Positions 50,985 to 59,030 of a stretch of 64,000 nucleotides of DNA are shown in pieces (the first letter of the stretch is position 1; each line of letters starts with the position of its first letter). The stretch spans positions 186,001-250,000 of the forward strand of contig NZ_JASZYF010000008.1 of the NCBI RefSeq assembly GCF_030317115.1, given 5' to 3'. Made by a program: the position numbers and the translations under genes. The notes under the pieces were generated by a model that saw only the letters and a list, made by a program, of their open reading frames with translations, made no database searches and had not been told where the DNA came from. The DNA is from Variovorax gracilis (GTDB lineage: Bacteria; Pseudomonadota; Gammaproteobacteria; Burkholderiales; Burkholderiaceae_C).

Positions 50985-51458
50985 ATGACCCCACGCAAGC
51001 TCCTCCCGCTGCTCGGCCTGCTGGCCGGTTTCGCGTGGGCCCAGTCGGGCGGGCTGGTGGACCCGGCGCGCGGCCCGGTGCCGATCCCCGACCCGACGGA
51101 GCCGCCGCGTCTGGGCAACGCGGTGAACGACGACGTGCGGCGCCCGCGCAACTACGACATGCAGCCGCCCACCATCCCGCACCGCGTGGACGGCTACCAG
51201 ATCGACAAGAACTTCAACAAGTGCCTCGATTGCCATGCGCGCACCCGCACGGATTTCTCGCAGGCGATCCCCGTGAGCCCGACGCACTACATCGACCGCA
51301 GCGGGAAGGTGCTGCCGCAGATCTCGACGCGGCGCTATTTCTGCATGCAATGCCATGTGGCGCAGGACCCGGTGCAGCCGCTGGTGGGCAACGGCTTCGA
51401 GAATGCCGACACGATCGCGAAGCGGGCTGCAGAGGCCGCCCAGCCCAACAAGAAGTAG
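50985..51458 (+). CDS. napB: Periplasmic nitrate reductase dihaem cytochrome NapB
   Basis: A 157-residue exported cytochrome. The signal peptide ends GFAWAQ. Haem sites are C80-LD-C83-H84 and C120-MQ-C123-H. RPRNYDMQPPTIPHRVDGYQ and ISTRRYFCMQCHVAQD are typical of NapB, where distal His residues also ligand haem. It accepts electrons from NapC and gives them to NapA. It needs the Ccm system encoded downstream. It starts 19 bp after napA. Confidence 0.93.
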   Translation: MTPRKLLPLLGLLAGFAWAQSGGLVDPARGPVPIPDPTEPPRLGNAVNDDVRRPRNYDMQPPTIPHRVDGYQIDKNFNKCLDCHARTRTDFSQAIPVSPTHYIDRSGKVLPQISTRRYFCMQCHVAQDPVQPLVGNGFENADTIAKRAAEAAQPNKK

Positions 51459-51476
51459 CAGCGGGGACGCCACACC

Positions 51477-52154
51477 ATGATGAACCTCCTGAAGCGCTAC
51501 TGGGCCATCATCCGCCGGCCGAGCGTGCATTTCAGCCTGGGTTTCCTGACGCTGGGCGGCTTCATCGGCGGCATCATTTTCTGGGGTGCCTTCAACACGG
51601 CGATGGAATTCACGAACACCGAGAAATTCTGCACCGGCTGCCATGAGATGCGCGACAACGTGTTCGCCGAGCTCAAGCCCACCATCCACTACACCAATCG
51701 ATCAGGGGTGCGCGCGATCTGTTCCGACTGCCACGTGCCGCACAACTGGACCGACAAGATGGCGCGCAAGATGCAGGCCTCCAAGGAGGTGTGGGGCAAG
51801 ATATTCGGCAGCATCTCGACGCAGGAGAAGTTCCGGGAGGAACGTCTTCGGCTCGCCCAGAACGAATGGGCGCGCTTCAAGGCCAACGACTCGCTGGAGT
51901 GTCGCAATTGCCACAACTACGAGTACATGGATTTCACGCGCCAGAGCGTGCGCGCGCAGAACATGCACATGACCTTCCTGGCGAACAGGGAGAAGACCTG
52001 CATCGACTGCCACAAGGGCATCGCCCACAGGCTGCCCCACATCCCGCCCGGACAGGCGCCGACCGACACCCCGGGCCAGGTCGTTCCCAAGGAAGGCGAG
52101 GAGGCACTGGCGCCCGCCGGCGGGGCGCCGGGCGGTGCCAAAGCGGGTGGCTGA
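51477..52154 (+). CDS. napC: Membrane tetrahaem cytochrome NapC
   Basis: A 225-residue NapC/NirT-type quinol dehydrogenase. One N-terminal membrane helix (FLTLGGFIGGIIFWGAFNTA) anchors it. The four haem motifs are CTGCHEM, CSDCHVP, CRNCHNY and CIDCHKG. It oxidises quinol and feeds NapB. The tail is rich in Pro, Gly and Ala (EALAPAGGAPGGAKAGG). The gene overlaps the start of ccmA by up to 20 bp, joining the nitrate reductase and haem maturation genes. Confidence 0.94.
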   Translation: MMNLLKRYWAIIRRPSVHFSLGFLTLGGFIGGIIFWGAFNTAMEFTNTEKFCTGCHEMRDNVFAELKPTIHYTNRSGVRAICSDCHVPHNWTDKMARKMQASKEVWGKIFGSISTQEKFREERLRLAQNEWARFKANDSLECRNCHNYEYMDFTRQSVRAQNMHMTFLANREKTCIDCHKGIAHRLPHIPPGQAPTDTPGQVVPKEGEEALAPAGGAPGGAKAGG

Positions 52155-52821
52155 GGTCTTGCACGACGGTCTTTGCGTTCGCGAGCTGGCATGCGCGCGC
52201 GGAGGGCGGCGCGTGTTCGCCGGCGTCACATTCGATGCCGCGCCCGGCGACGTGGTGCAGGTGCGCGGGTCGAACGGCAGCGGCAAGAGCAGCCTGTTGC
52301 GCTTGCTGTGCGGTCTTCTGCAACCGACCGGGGGCGACGTGCATTGGCGCGGCCGGCACGTCGGCGCGCATGAAGCCGACTTCGCCAGGGAGGTGGCCTA
52401 CATGGGGCACGCAGGCGGCATGAGCGGCGAGCTCACGGTGCGCGAGAACCTGCGCTTCTCGCTGCACGTCGCGGGCAGCGCGAGCGGGGATGCAGCTTGC
52501 CGCGACGTGCTGCAAAGGTTGCAGCTCGCGGACCGCGAGCACGAGCGCCTGCGCCATCTCTCCCAGGGTCAGCAGCGTCGCCTGAGCCTCGCGCGCGTGC
52601 TCCTGAGCCAGCGGCCGCTGTGGCTGCTCGACGAACCCTGTGCCGGCCTGGACGCCGAAGGCGAACGGAGCTTCGACGCCTTCCTGGCCGAACACGTCCG
52701 CCGCGGGGGCATGGCCGTGGTGACGACCCATCGCGACATCGGCCACGATGGCCCTTGCGCGCAAACGCTGGACATGAACAGGCTGAGCGATGGCTTTCGC
52801 CCTACCGATCATCGGCCGTGA
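52135..52821 (+). CDS. ccmA: Haem exporter ATP-binding protein CcmA
   Basis: An ABC ATPase of cytochrome c maturation System I, 228 residues. Walker A is VRGSNGSGKSSLLRLLCGLL, the signature is RHLSQGQQRRLSLAR (LSQGQ, normal for CcmA), and Walker B is LWLLDEPCAGLDAEG. With CcmB it uses ATP to release holo-CcmE from CcmC. The frame opens at GTG 52135, inside napC; GTG 52147 fits the CcmA head better and would still overlap the napC stop. The 3' end overlaps ccmB by 32 bp. Confidence 0.92.
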   Translation: MPKRVAEVLHDGLCVRELACARGGRRVFAGVTFDAAPGDVVQVRGSNGSGKSSLLRLLCGLLQPTGGDVHWRGRHVGAHEADFAREVAYMGHAGGMSGELTVRENLRFSLHVAGSASGDAACRDVLQRLQLADREHERLRHLSQGQQRRLSLARVLLSQRPLWLLDEPCAGLDAEGERSFDAFLAEHVRRGGMAVVTTHRDIGHDGPCAQTLDMNRLSDGFRPTDHRP

Positions 52822-53452
52822 GGTCCGCACGGCCTCGCGCCGGCCGATGGACGCGCTCAGCGCGCTGCTGTTCTTCATCGTGGTCGGCAGCGTGTTCCCC
52901 CTGGCCGTCGGGCCGGACGCTGCGCTGCTGACCGCCATCGGTCCTGGCGTGGTGTGGGTCGCTGCCCTGCTCGCGGTGATGATCTCGCTGCATCGGCTTT
53001 TCCTGCCCGACCTGGAGGACGGCGCGCTCGAACAGTTGCTGCTGTCGCCGCGCTCGCTGACGGGCATTGTCTACGCCAAGATCGCTGCGCATTGGCTCAT
53101 CACCTGCCTGCCGCTGGTGGCTGTCGCGCCCCTGATGGGATTGCAGTTCGGGCTGCCCGCCCAGGCGATCGGCGTGCTGCTGGTGTCGCTGCTGCTGGGC
53201 ACGCCGACGCTGGTGCTGCTCGGCGCGCTCGGTGCCGCGCTCACGCTCGGGCTGCGCGGCAATGTGCTGCTGGCGCTGATCGTGCTGCCGCTGTGCGTGC
53301 CGGTACTGATCTTCGGCAGCGGCGCAGTCGCGGCGAGCCACCAGGGGCTGCCGGTGAACCCGCACCTGTCGCTGCTCGGCGCCTGCCTGCTGGTGGCGGC
53401 GTGCCTGTGTCCCTGGGCGGTGGGCGCAGCCCTCCGCCTGGCGGTCGAATGA
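52790..53452 (+). CDS. ccmB: Haem exporter membrane protein CcmB
   Basis: A 220-residue inner-membrane protein with six helices. Its head reads IIGREVRTASRRPMDALSAL then LLFFIVVGSVFPLAVGP, and later FLPDLEDGALEQLLLSPRSL, PVLIFGSGAV, as in CcmB. It is the permease partner of CcmA. It starts inside the end of ccmA. Confidence 0.92.
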   Translation: MAFALPIIGREVRTASRRPMDALSALLFFIVVGSVFPLAVGPDAALLTAIGPGVVWVAALLAVMISLHRLFLPDLEDGALEQLLLSPRSLTGIVYAKIAAHWLITCLPLVAVAPLMGLQFGLPAQAIGVLLVSLLLGTPTLVLLGALGAALTLGLRGNVLLALIVLPLCVPVLIFGSGAVAASHQGLPVNPHLSLLGACLLVAACLCPWAVGAALRLAVE

Positions 53453-53462
53453 GAGACCCGCC

Positions 53463-54233
53463 ATGGACTCGCTTCGACCCATCGACCCTCACGCGTTGAC
53501 GCCGACTCCGGCGGGACGGCGCGGGCATTGGCGGCAACTTGCATCGCCCCTGGTGTTCCATGCCTGGGCCGGCCGCATGGTGCCGTGGTTCGCGGCCTTG
53601 GCCGGGGTGCTGGCGGCGGCGGGGCTGGTGGTCGGCTTCGTCGTGGCGCCGACCGACCACCAGCAGGGCGAGGTCTACCGCATCATCTTCATCCACGTGC
53701 CTGCAGCGTGGATGTCGATGTTCATCTACCTCGTCGCGGCCTTCCACGCCGCGATGGGGCTCGCCTTCCACACGCGGCTGTCGGCGCTGATGGCGCGGGC
53801 GCTGGCGCCCACCGGCGCGCTCTTCACCGTCATCGCGCTGTGGACTGGCGCGGTGTGGGGCAAGCCGACCTGGGGCACCTGGTGGGTGTGGGATGCGCGG
53901 CTGACCTCCGAATTGATCCTTCTCTTTCTCTACCTGGGCTACCTGGGCCTGGTGTCGGCCATCGACGATCCGCGGCGCGCGGACCGCGGCGGGGCGATCT
54001 TGCTGCTGGCCGGCGTGGTCAACGTGCCCATCATCTATTTCTCAGTGCAGTGGTGGAACACGCTGCACCAGGGCGCATCGGTCAGCTTCACGGCCGCGCC
54101 CGCCATGGCGCACACCATGCTCGCCGGCATGCTGCTGATGACGGGCGCCTGCTGGGCCTATTCGGTGGCGGTGGCCCTGGTGCGCGTGCGCTGCCTGATC
54201 GTGGAGCGCGACACCTTGGCGAGGCGGCGATGA
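53463..54233 (+). CDS. ccmC: Haem lyase CcmC
   Basis: A 256-residue membrane protein that loads haem onto CcmE. Six helices; the tryptophan-rich haem site is KPTWGTWWVWDARLTSELIL, with a conserved His in FIHVPAAWMSMF before it and another in NTLHQGAS after it. A 25-residue polar N-terminal extension precedes the conserved region. Its stop overlaps ccmD by ATGA. Confidence 0.94.
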   Translation: MDSLRPIDPHALTPTPAGRRGHWRQLASPLVFHAWAGRMVPWFAALAGVLAAAGLVVGFVVAPTDHQQGEVYRIIFIHVPAAWMSMFIYLVAAFHAAMGLAFHTRLSALMARALAPTGALFTVIALWTGAVWGKPTWGTWWVWDARLTSELILLFLYLGYLGLVSAIDDPRRADRGGAILLLAGVVNVPIIYFSVQWWNTLHQGASVSFTAAPAMAHTMLAGMLLMTGACWAYSVAVALVRVRCLIVERDTLARRR

Positions 54234-54376
54234 GCGGCAGCAACGCGACCCTCTACATCCTCGCGGCTTACGGCGTCGCGGCGGTGCTGATCGCCGGTGA
54301 GGTCTGGGGCCTGGTGCGTCGCAGTCGCGCGCAAGCCCGAGCGTGGTTGCCTTCGGAGCCGCACGATGAAGCCTAG
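54230..54376 (+). CDS. ccmD: Haem exporter small subunit CcmD
   Basis: A 48-residue membrane peptide: one helix (LYILAAYGVAAVLIAGEVWG) followed by a basic tail (LVRRSRAQARAWL). CcmD ties CcmC to CcmE and helps release holo-CcmE. ATG 54230 overlaps the ccmC stop; its stop lies 8 bp inside the start of ccmE. Confidence 0.88.
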   Translation: MSGSNATLYILAAYGVAAVLIAGEVWGLVRRSRAQARAWLPSEPHDEA

Positions 54377-54824
54377 GACGCGGCGGCTGGCGATCATCGG
54401 CTCCGGGTTGCTGGCGTTCGGTCTTGCCGCGCTGCTGGTGCTGAACGCGCTGCGCTCGAACCTGGTCTTCTTCTTCAGCCCAAGCCAGGTCGCGGCCAGC
54501 GCCGCGCCGCGCAATGGCGCCTTTCGCATCGGTGGCCTGGTGGAGAACGGCTCGGTGCAGCGAGGCGCCGACGGCTTGACCGTCCGCTTCGTGGTGACCG
54601 ACCTGGCGCAGCGCGTGCCTGTGAGCTATCGCGGCCTGTTGCCGGACCTGTTCCGCGAAGGCAAGGGCGTGGTGGTGGCGGGCCGGCTGCTGCCTGACGG
54701 CTCCTTCGAGGCGACCCAGGTGCTGGCCAAGCACGACGAGAACTACATGCCGCCCGAAGCAGCCGCGGCCCTGGAACAGGCGCGCCAGGCCCACACGGCG
54801 CCCACGCTGGAGGCAGCGCAGTGA
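54366..54824 (+). CDS. ccmE: Periplasmic haem chaperone CcmE
   Basis: A 152-residue protein with an N-terminal anchor (LAIIGSGLLAFGLAALLVL) and an OB-fold. The covalent haem site is His123 with Tyr127 in LAKHDENYMPPE, the HxxxY form. FRIGGLVENGSVQR and PDLFREGKGVVVAGRL are typical. It carries haem from CcmC to the CcmF/H lyase. Overlaps both neighbours. Confidence 0.94.
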   Translation: MKPRTRRLAIIGSGLLAFGLAALLVLNALRSNLVFFFSPSQVAASAAPRNGAFRIGGLVENGSVQRGADGLTVRFVVTDLAQRVPVSYRGLLPDLFREGKGVVVAGRLLPDGSFEATQVLAKHDENYMPPEAAAALEQARQAHTAPTLEAAQ

Positions 54825-56827
54825 TCCCGGAGCTGGGCGTCTTCAGCCTGGTGCTGGCGCTGCTGGTGGCAGTGGTGCAGGGCAGCCTGCCGCTGGCGGG
54901 CGCGCACTGGGGCGTGGCGGGCTGGATCCGGCTCGCGCGTCCGGCGGCGCTCGGCCAGTTCTTGTTCGCGGCCATCGCCTTCGCGTGCCTGGCGTGGTGC
55001 TTCCTGGACAACGACTTCTCGGTGCTCTACGTGGCGTCGAACTCGCATGCCGACCTGCCCACCGCCTACCGGTTCGCGGCCGTGTGGGGCGGGCACGAAG
55101 GCTCGATGCTGTTGTGGCTCTGCCTGCTCAGTGCCTGGACCGTGGCGGTCGCGCTGTTCAGCCGGCAGTTGCCCGAGGCCTACGTGGCGCGCGTGCTCGC
55201 GGTGATGGGATGGCTCAGCGTGGGCTTCCTGCTGTTCCTGCTGTTCCTCTCGAATCCCTTCGCCCGCCTGATGCCGCCCGCGCTGGAGGGGCGAGACCTG
55301 AACCCGCTGCTTCAGGACCCGGGCATGGTGGTGCATCCGCCGATCCTCTACATGGGGTATGTGGGCTTCTCGGTCGCCTTTGCCTTCGCGATCGCCGCGC
55401 TGCTGTCGGGTGAACTGAATGCCGCGTGGGCGCGCTGGTCGCGCCCCTGGACCGTGGCGGCCTGGATATTCCTGACGCTGGGCATCCTGCTGGGCAGCGC
55501 CTGGGCCTACTACGTGCTCGGCTGGGGCGGCTGGTGGTTCTGGGACCCGGTGGAGAACGCCTCCTTCATGCCCTGGCTCGTGGGCACCGCGCTCATCCAT
55601 TCGCTGGCGGTGACCGAACAGCGCGGTGCCTTCCGCAGCTGGACCGTGCTGCTCGCCATCTGCACCTTCTCGCTGAGCCTGCTGGGGACATTCCTCGTCC
55701 GCTCGGGCGTGCTGACCTCGGTGCATGCCTTCGCGGTCGATCCCGGGCGCGGGCTCTTCATCCTGGCCTTCATGGTCGCGGTGGTCGGCGGCTCGCTGCT
55801 GCTCTTCGGCTGGCGCGCGCCGCGCATCGGGCTGGGTGGACGTTTCGGCCTGCTGTCGCGCGAGTCGCTGCTGCTGTCCAACAACGTGGTGCTGACGGTG
55901 GCGGCGATGGCGGTGCTGATCGGCACGCTTTATCCGCTGGCGCTCGACGTGCTGGCCGGCCAGAAGATTTCGGTCGGGCCACCGTACTTCGAGGCCGTGT
56001 TCGTGCCGATCATGGTGCCGGCGATCTTCCTCATGGGCGTGGGGCCGGTTGCGCGCTGGAAGGATGCGCCGCTGCCCGAACTGGCGCGGCGGCTTCGCTG
56101 GGCCCTTGCTGCCAGCGGCGTGGCGGCGCTGCTGTTGCCGTTCACGCTGCCCGCCGGGCAGCGCGGGTGGTCGGCGATGTCGACCTTTGCGCTCCTGCTG
56201 GCCGCCTGGGCCGTCGCCAGCGCCGCGGCACACGCCTGGCAGCGGCTGGGTGGCGCGCACGGCGGCTGGCTCGAACGCGCGCGCCGCCAGCCGCGCGGCT
56301 GGTACGGCATGCTGGTCGCGCACGCGGGCATCGGTGTCTTCATCTTCGGCGCGACGATGGCCAGCGGCTTCGAAAGCCGGCAGGAACTCAGGCTGCACCT
56401 GGGCGAGCAGGCCGTGCTGGCCGGCTTCGAGTTCCGCTTCGAAGGCATCGCGCCGGCCAGCGGGCCGAACTACGACGCGCAGCGCGCCACGGTCCAGGTC
56501 GCGCGCCATGGCCAGCCAGTCGTGACGCTGCATCCGGAAAAGCGCATCTACCGCGCGCAGCAGATGCCGCTGAGCCAGGCGGCCATCGACGTCGGCCTGA
56601 CGCGTGATCTCTTCGTCGCGTTGGGCGAGCCGGCCGGCGACGCGGCGTGGACCATGCGCCTCCATGTCAAACCCTTCATGGCGTGGATCTGGGCCGGCTG
56701 CTTGCTGATGGCCTTCGGAGGCCTGCTCGCGGCAAGCGACCGCCGCTACCGCCTCGGCATGGCTGCGCGCAACGCTGGAGTGACCGGCGGCGCCACGGCC
56801 ACGCTGCAACAGCGGGAGGCCGTTTGA
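54821..56827 (+). CDS. ccmF: Cytochrome c haem lyase subunit CcmF
   Basis: A 668-residue membrane protein with about 15 helices. The tryptophan-rich haem-handling domain reads WGGWWFWDPVENASFMPWLV; VWGGHEGSMLLWLCLL and DPGMVVHPPILYMGYVGFSV are also CcmF marks. The soluble C-terminal part includes HPEKRIYRAQQMPLSQAAID then VGLTRDLFVALGEP. It attaches haem to apocytochromes with CcmH and CcmI. It overlaps ccmE at ATGA-like spacing and touches ccmG by TGATG. Confidence 0.95.
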   Translation: MIPELGVFSLVLALLVAVVQGSLPLAGAHWGVAGWIRLARPAALGQFLFAAIAFACLAWCFLDNDFSVLYVASNSHADLPTAYRFAAVWGGHEGSMLLWLCLLSAWTVAVALFSRQLPEAYVARVLAVMGWLSVGFLLFLLFLSNPFARLMPPALEGRDLNPLLQDPGMVVHPPILYMGYVGFSVAFAFAIAALLSGELNAAWARWSRPWTVAAWIFLTLGILLGSAWAYYVLGWGGWWFWDPVENASFMPWLVGTALIHSLAVTEQRGAFRSWTVLLAICTFSLSLLGTFLVRSGVLTSVHAFAVDPGRGLFILAFMVAVVGGSLLLFGWRAPRIGLGGRFGLLSRESLLLSNNVVLTVAAMAVLIGTLYPLALDVLAGQKISVGPPYFEAVFVPIMVPAIFLMGVGPVARWKDAPLPELARRLRWALAASGVAALLLPFTLPAGQRGWSAMSTFALLLAAWAVASAAAHAWQRLGGAHGGWLERARRQPRGWYGMLVAHAGIGVFIFGATMASGFESRQELRLHLGEQAVLAGFEFRFEGIAPASGPNYDAQRATVQVARHGQPVVTLHPEKRIYRAQQMPLSQAAIDVGLTRDLFVALGEPAGDAAWTMRLHVKPFMAWIWAGCLLMAFGGLLAASDRRYRLGMAARNAGVTGGATATLQQREAV

Positions 56828-57345
56828 TGCGCTTCAAGCTGCCTTTCGCCATATTCATCGTCCTGGCAATCCTGCTGGCGGTGGGCTTGCGTCGCGACCC
56901 GAAGCTGCTTCCTTCGGCCTTGATCGACAAGCCGGCACCCGCCATCGACCTTCCGCTGCTGCACGACCCGCAGCAAAGATTGAGAGTCGAGGGCCTGCGC
57001 GGGCAGGTCTGGCTGCTGAACGTGTGGGCCTCGTGGTGCGCGCCCTGCCGTGACGAACTGCCGGTGCTGATGGACCTCGCCGGCAAGGACGGCGTGGCAC
57101 TCTATGGCCTCAACTACAAGGACAAGAGCGATGCGGCGCGCAGCTGGCTGCAGCGCTTTGGCAATCCATACCGGGGATCGGCTGTCGACAGCGACGGGCG
57201 CGTCGGCATCGACTACGGCGTCTACGGTGTGCCCGAGACTTTCGTGATCGACGGCGCCGGGCGCATTCGCTACAAGCACGCGGGTCCGATCAGCGCCGAG
57301 CTTTGGCGTGACCGATTGCTGCCTGTCGTGCGGAGCCTGCAATGA
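56827..57345 (+). CDS. ccmG: Thiol:disulphide oxidoreductase CcmG (DsbE)
   Basis: A 172-residue membrane-anchored thioredoxin. The anchor is FAIFIVLAILLAVGLRRDP. The redox pair is Cys71-Cys74 in VWASWCAPCRDELP, and YGVYGVPETFVIDGAG is the cis-proline loop. It reduces apocytochrome or CcmH thiols so haem can attach. It overlaps ccmF by one base and ccmH by four. Confidence 0.93.
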   Translation: MRFKLPFAIFIVLAILLAVGLRRDPKLLPSALIDKPAPAIDLPLLHDPQQRLRVEGLRGQVWLLNVWASWCAPCRDELPVLMDLAGKDGVALYGLNYKDKSDAARSWLQRFGNPYRGSAVDSDGRVGIDYGVYGVPETFVIDGAGRIRYKHAGPISAELWRDRLLPVVRSLQ

Positions 57346-57776
57346 GCCGCTGGGCGTGCCTCGTCCTGCTGTGGGCGTCGATGCTCGGCGGCGCTGTAGC
57401 CGGCACGATCGAGGACAGGGAGGCGCGCCTTTCGGCCAGCCTGCGCTGCCTGGTGTGCCAGAACCAGACCCTCGCCGAATCCAACGCGCCGCTCGCCGCC
57501 GACATGCGCCAGCAGATTCGCGAGCAGCTCGGGCAGGGCCGCAGCGAGCAGCAGATCCGGGACTACTTCGAGCAGCGCTACGGTGCCTTCGTGCGCTACG
57601 ACCCGCCTTTCATGCCGTCGACCTGGCTGCTGTGGCTGGCACCCTTCGTACTGCTGGCCGCGGGCTTCGCGGCGCTGTGGCGCGTGGTGCGTCGGCAAGA
57701 CCGATCGGAACCTGAACCGCTGACGCCGGCCGAGCGCGAAAGAGCGGACGCGTTGCTGAAAGGGGACGCGTGGTGA
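57342..57776 (+). CDS. ccmH: Cytochrome c maturation protein CcmH
   Basis: A 144-residue protein with a signal peptide, the redox motif Cys36-Cys39 in LRCLVCQNQTLAESNAPLA, and one C-terminal membrane helix (WLLWLAPFVLLAAGFAALWR). It matches the N-terminal half of E. coli CcmH. The second half is a separate gene, ccmI, here. ATG 57342 overlaps the ccmG stop. Confidence 0.93.
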   Translation: MSRWACLVLLWASMLGGAVAGTIEDREARLSASLRCLVCQNQTLAESNAPLAADMRQQIREQLGQGRSEQQIRDYFEQRYGAFVRYDPPFMPSTWLLWLAPFVLLAAGFAALWRVVRRQDRSEPEPLTPAERERADALLKGDAW

Positions 57777-58996
57777 CGGCCCTGTGGCTGGCCGCCGTGG
57801 CGCTGCTGGTACTGGCGCTGCTCTTCGTCGTGCCGCCCCTGCTCGGGCCTTCGGCAGCACGTCCGCTGGCGCGGGCCGACGCCGTGCGCAGGCTTCATGC
57901 GGACCAACTCGCACGCATCGAGAAGGACTTCGAATCCCATGCGCTGAGCGCGCAGGATCGTGCGCAAGCCATCGACGAATTGCAGCGGCAGGTGCTCGAC
58001 GAGGCCTTGCAATCGACTCCGCGCGCCGGTCTTGCGTGCCGGCCCTGGATGGGCTGGGGCGTTGCAGGCATCCTCAGCGTCGCCCTGCCTGCCGCCGCGC
58101 TGCTGCTGTATCTGCAGGTCGGCAACCCGATGGCTGCTGCGAGCCAGATGCTGGCGGCGGAGCGATCGGGCTCCCACGAGGGCGAGGGCGGCGAGGTCGA
58201 GACCGTGGTCGGCCGGCTCGCGGCGCGCCTGCGCACCCAACCGGGCGACGTGGAAGGCTGGATCGTGCTGGCGCGCTCCTATGAGTACCTCCAACGTTAT
58301 GACGATGCGGTGGTCGCCTACCAGAAGGCGATGGCGCTGGCGCCGAACCAGCCCCAGTTGCTCGCCGACTACGCGGACGCGCTGGCATCAGCCCGCGACG
58401 GCGATCTGGGCGGTCCGGTGCAGGCCGCCATCGACGCCGCGCTCGCCATCGATGCCGACCATCCGAAGGCCCTCGCGCTGGCCGGCATGGCCGCGTTCAA
58501 GCGGGGCGACCTGCCGCAGGCCCGGCAACGCTGGGAGCACGTGCTGGCGTTGCTGCCGCCGGGCTCCGAGGCAGCCCAGAAGATCGGCGCCAATCTCGCC
58601 GAACTGGACGCGGCGAAGCAGTCGGCGGCGCCGCGCGCCTTCGATCCGGTGCGCAAGCGTGTCGGCGGCACCGTGTCCATCGCCACATCGCTGCGGGAAA
58701 AGACTTCGCCGCAAGACACCGTGTTCGTGCTGGCCAGGTCTGCCGCCACCGGGCGCATGCCGGTCGCGATACTGCGGCTGCAAGTCAAGGACCTGCCGGC
58801 GAAGTTCGTGCTCGACGACAGTCTTGCGATGTCACCGGACTCCCCGATCTCGCGCTTCGACGTGGTGACGATCGAGGTGCGCGTGACGCGCTCGGGTCAG
58901 GCGGCGCCGCAGCCCGGTGACTTGAGTGGCTCGGTTGCCGACGTGGCTTTGGGCCATGAGGCCGTCGTCCTGGAGGCGGACCAGGTGATCCGGTGA
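57770..58996 (+). CDS. ccmI: Cytochrome c maturation TPR protein CcmI (CycH)
   Basis: A 408-residue protein. Two membrane helices (ALLVLALLFVVPPLLGPSAA and AGILSVALPAAALLLYLQVG) enclose a leucine-zipper-like cytoplasmic segment. TPR repeats follow (WIVLARSYEYLQRYDDAVVA, and ALAGMAAFKRGDLPQARQRW), then a periplasmic C-terminal domain (GGTVSIATSLREKTSPQDTV). It presents apocytochromes to the lyase. The start is GTG 57770 or the next GTG at 57773, overlapping the ccmH stop as GTGA. It is the last gene of the array. Confidence 0.92.
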   Translation: MVTALWLAAVALLVLALLFVVPPLLGPSAARPLARADAVRRLHADQLARIEKDFESHALSAQDRAQAIDELQRQVLDEALQSTPRAGLACRPWMGWGVAGILSVALPAAALLLYLQVGNPMAAASQMLAAERSGSHEGEGGEVETVVGRLAARLRTQPGDVEGWIVLARSYEYLQRYDDAVVAYQKAMALAPNQPQLLADYADALASARDGDLGGPVQAAIDAALAIDADHPKALALAGMAAFKRGDLPQARQRWEHVLALLPPGSEAAQKIGANLAELDAAKQSAAPRAFDPVRKRVGGTVSIATSLREKTSPQDTVFVLARSAATGRMPVAILRLQVKDLPAKFVLDDSLAMSPDSPISRFDVVTIEVRVTRSGQAAPQPGDLSGSVADVALGHEAVVLEADQVIR

Positions 58997-59019
58997 GGGC
59001 CGGTGGACAGCCCCGGCCC
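58997..59019. terminator. Weak hairpin after ccmI
   Basis: GGGCCGG-N9-CCGGCCC forms a 7-bp stem right after the ccmI stop, between convergent genes. There is no T-run, so it may act only as a pause or a rho-linked end. Confidence 0.3.
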
Positions 59020-59030
59020 GTGCCGCGCGG

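Noticed and set aside
54743..56809. A 688-codon minus-strand frame under ccmF
   Set aside because: Antisense shadow of ccmF. The sense frame has the WGGWWFWDP haem motif and overlaps neighbours as expected.
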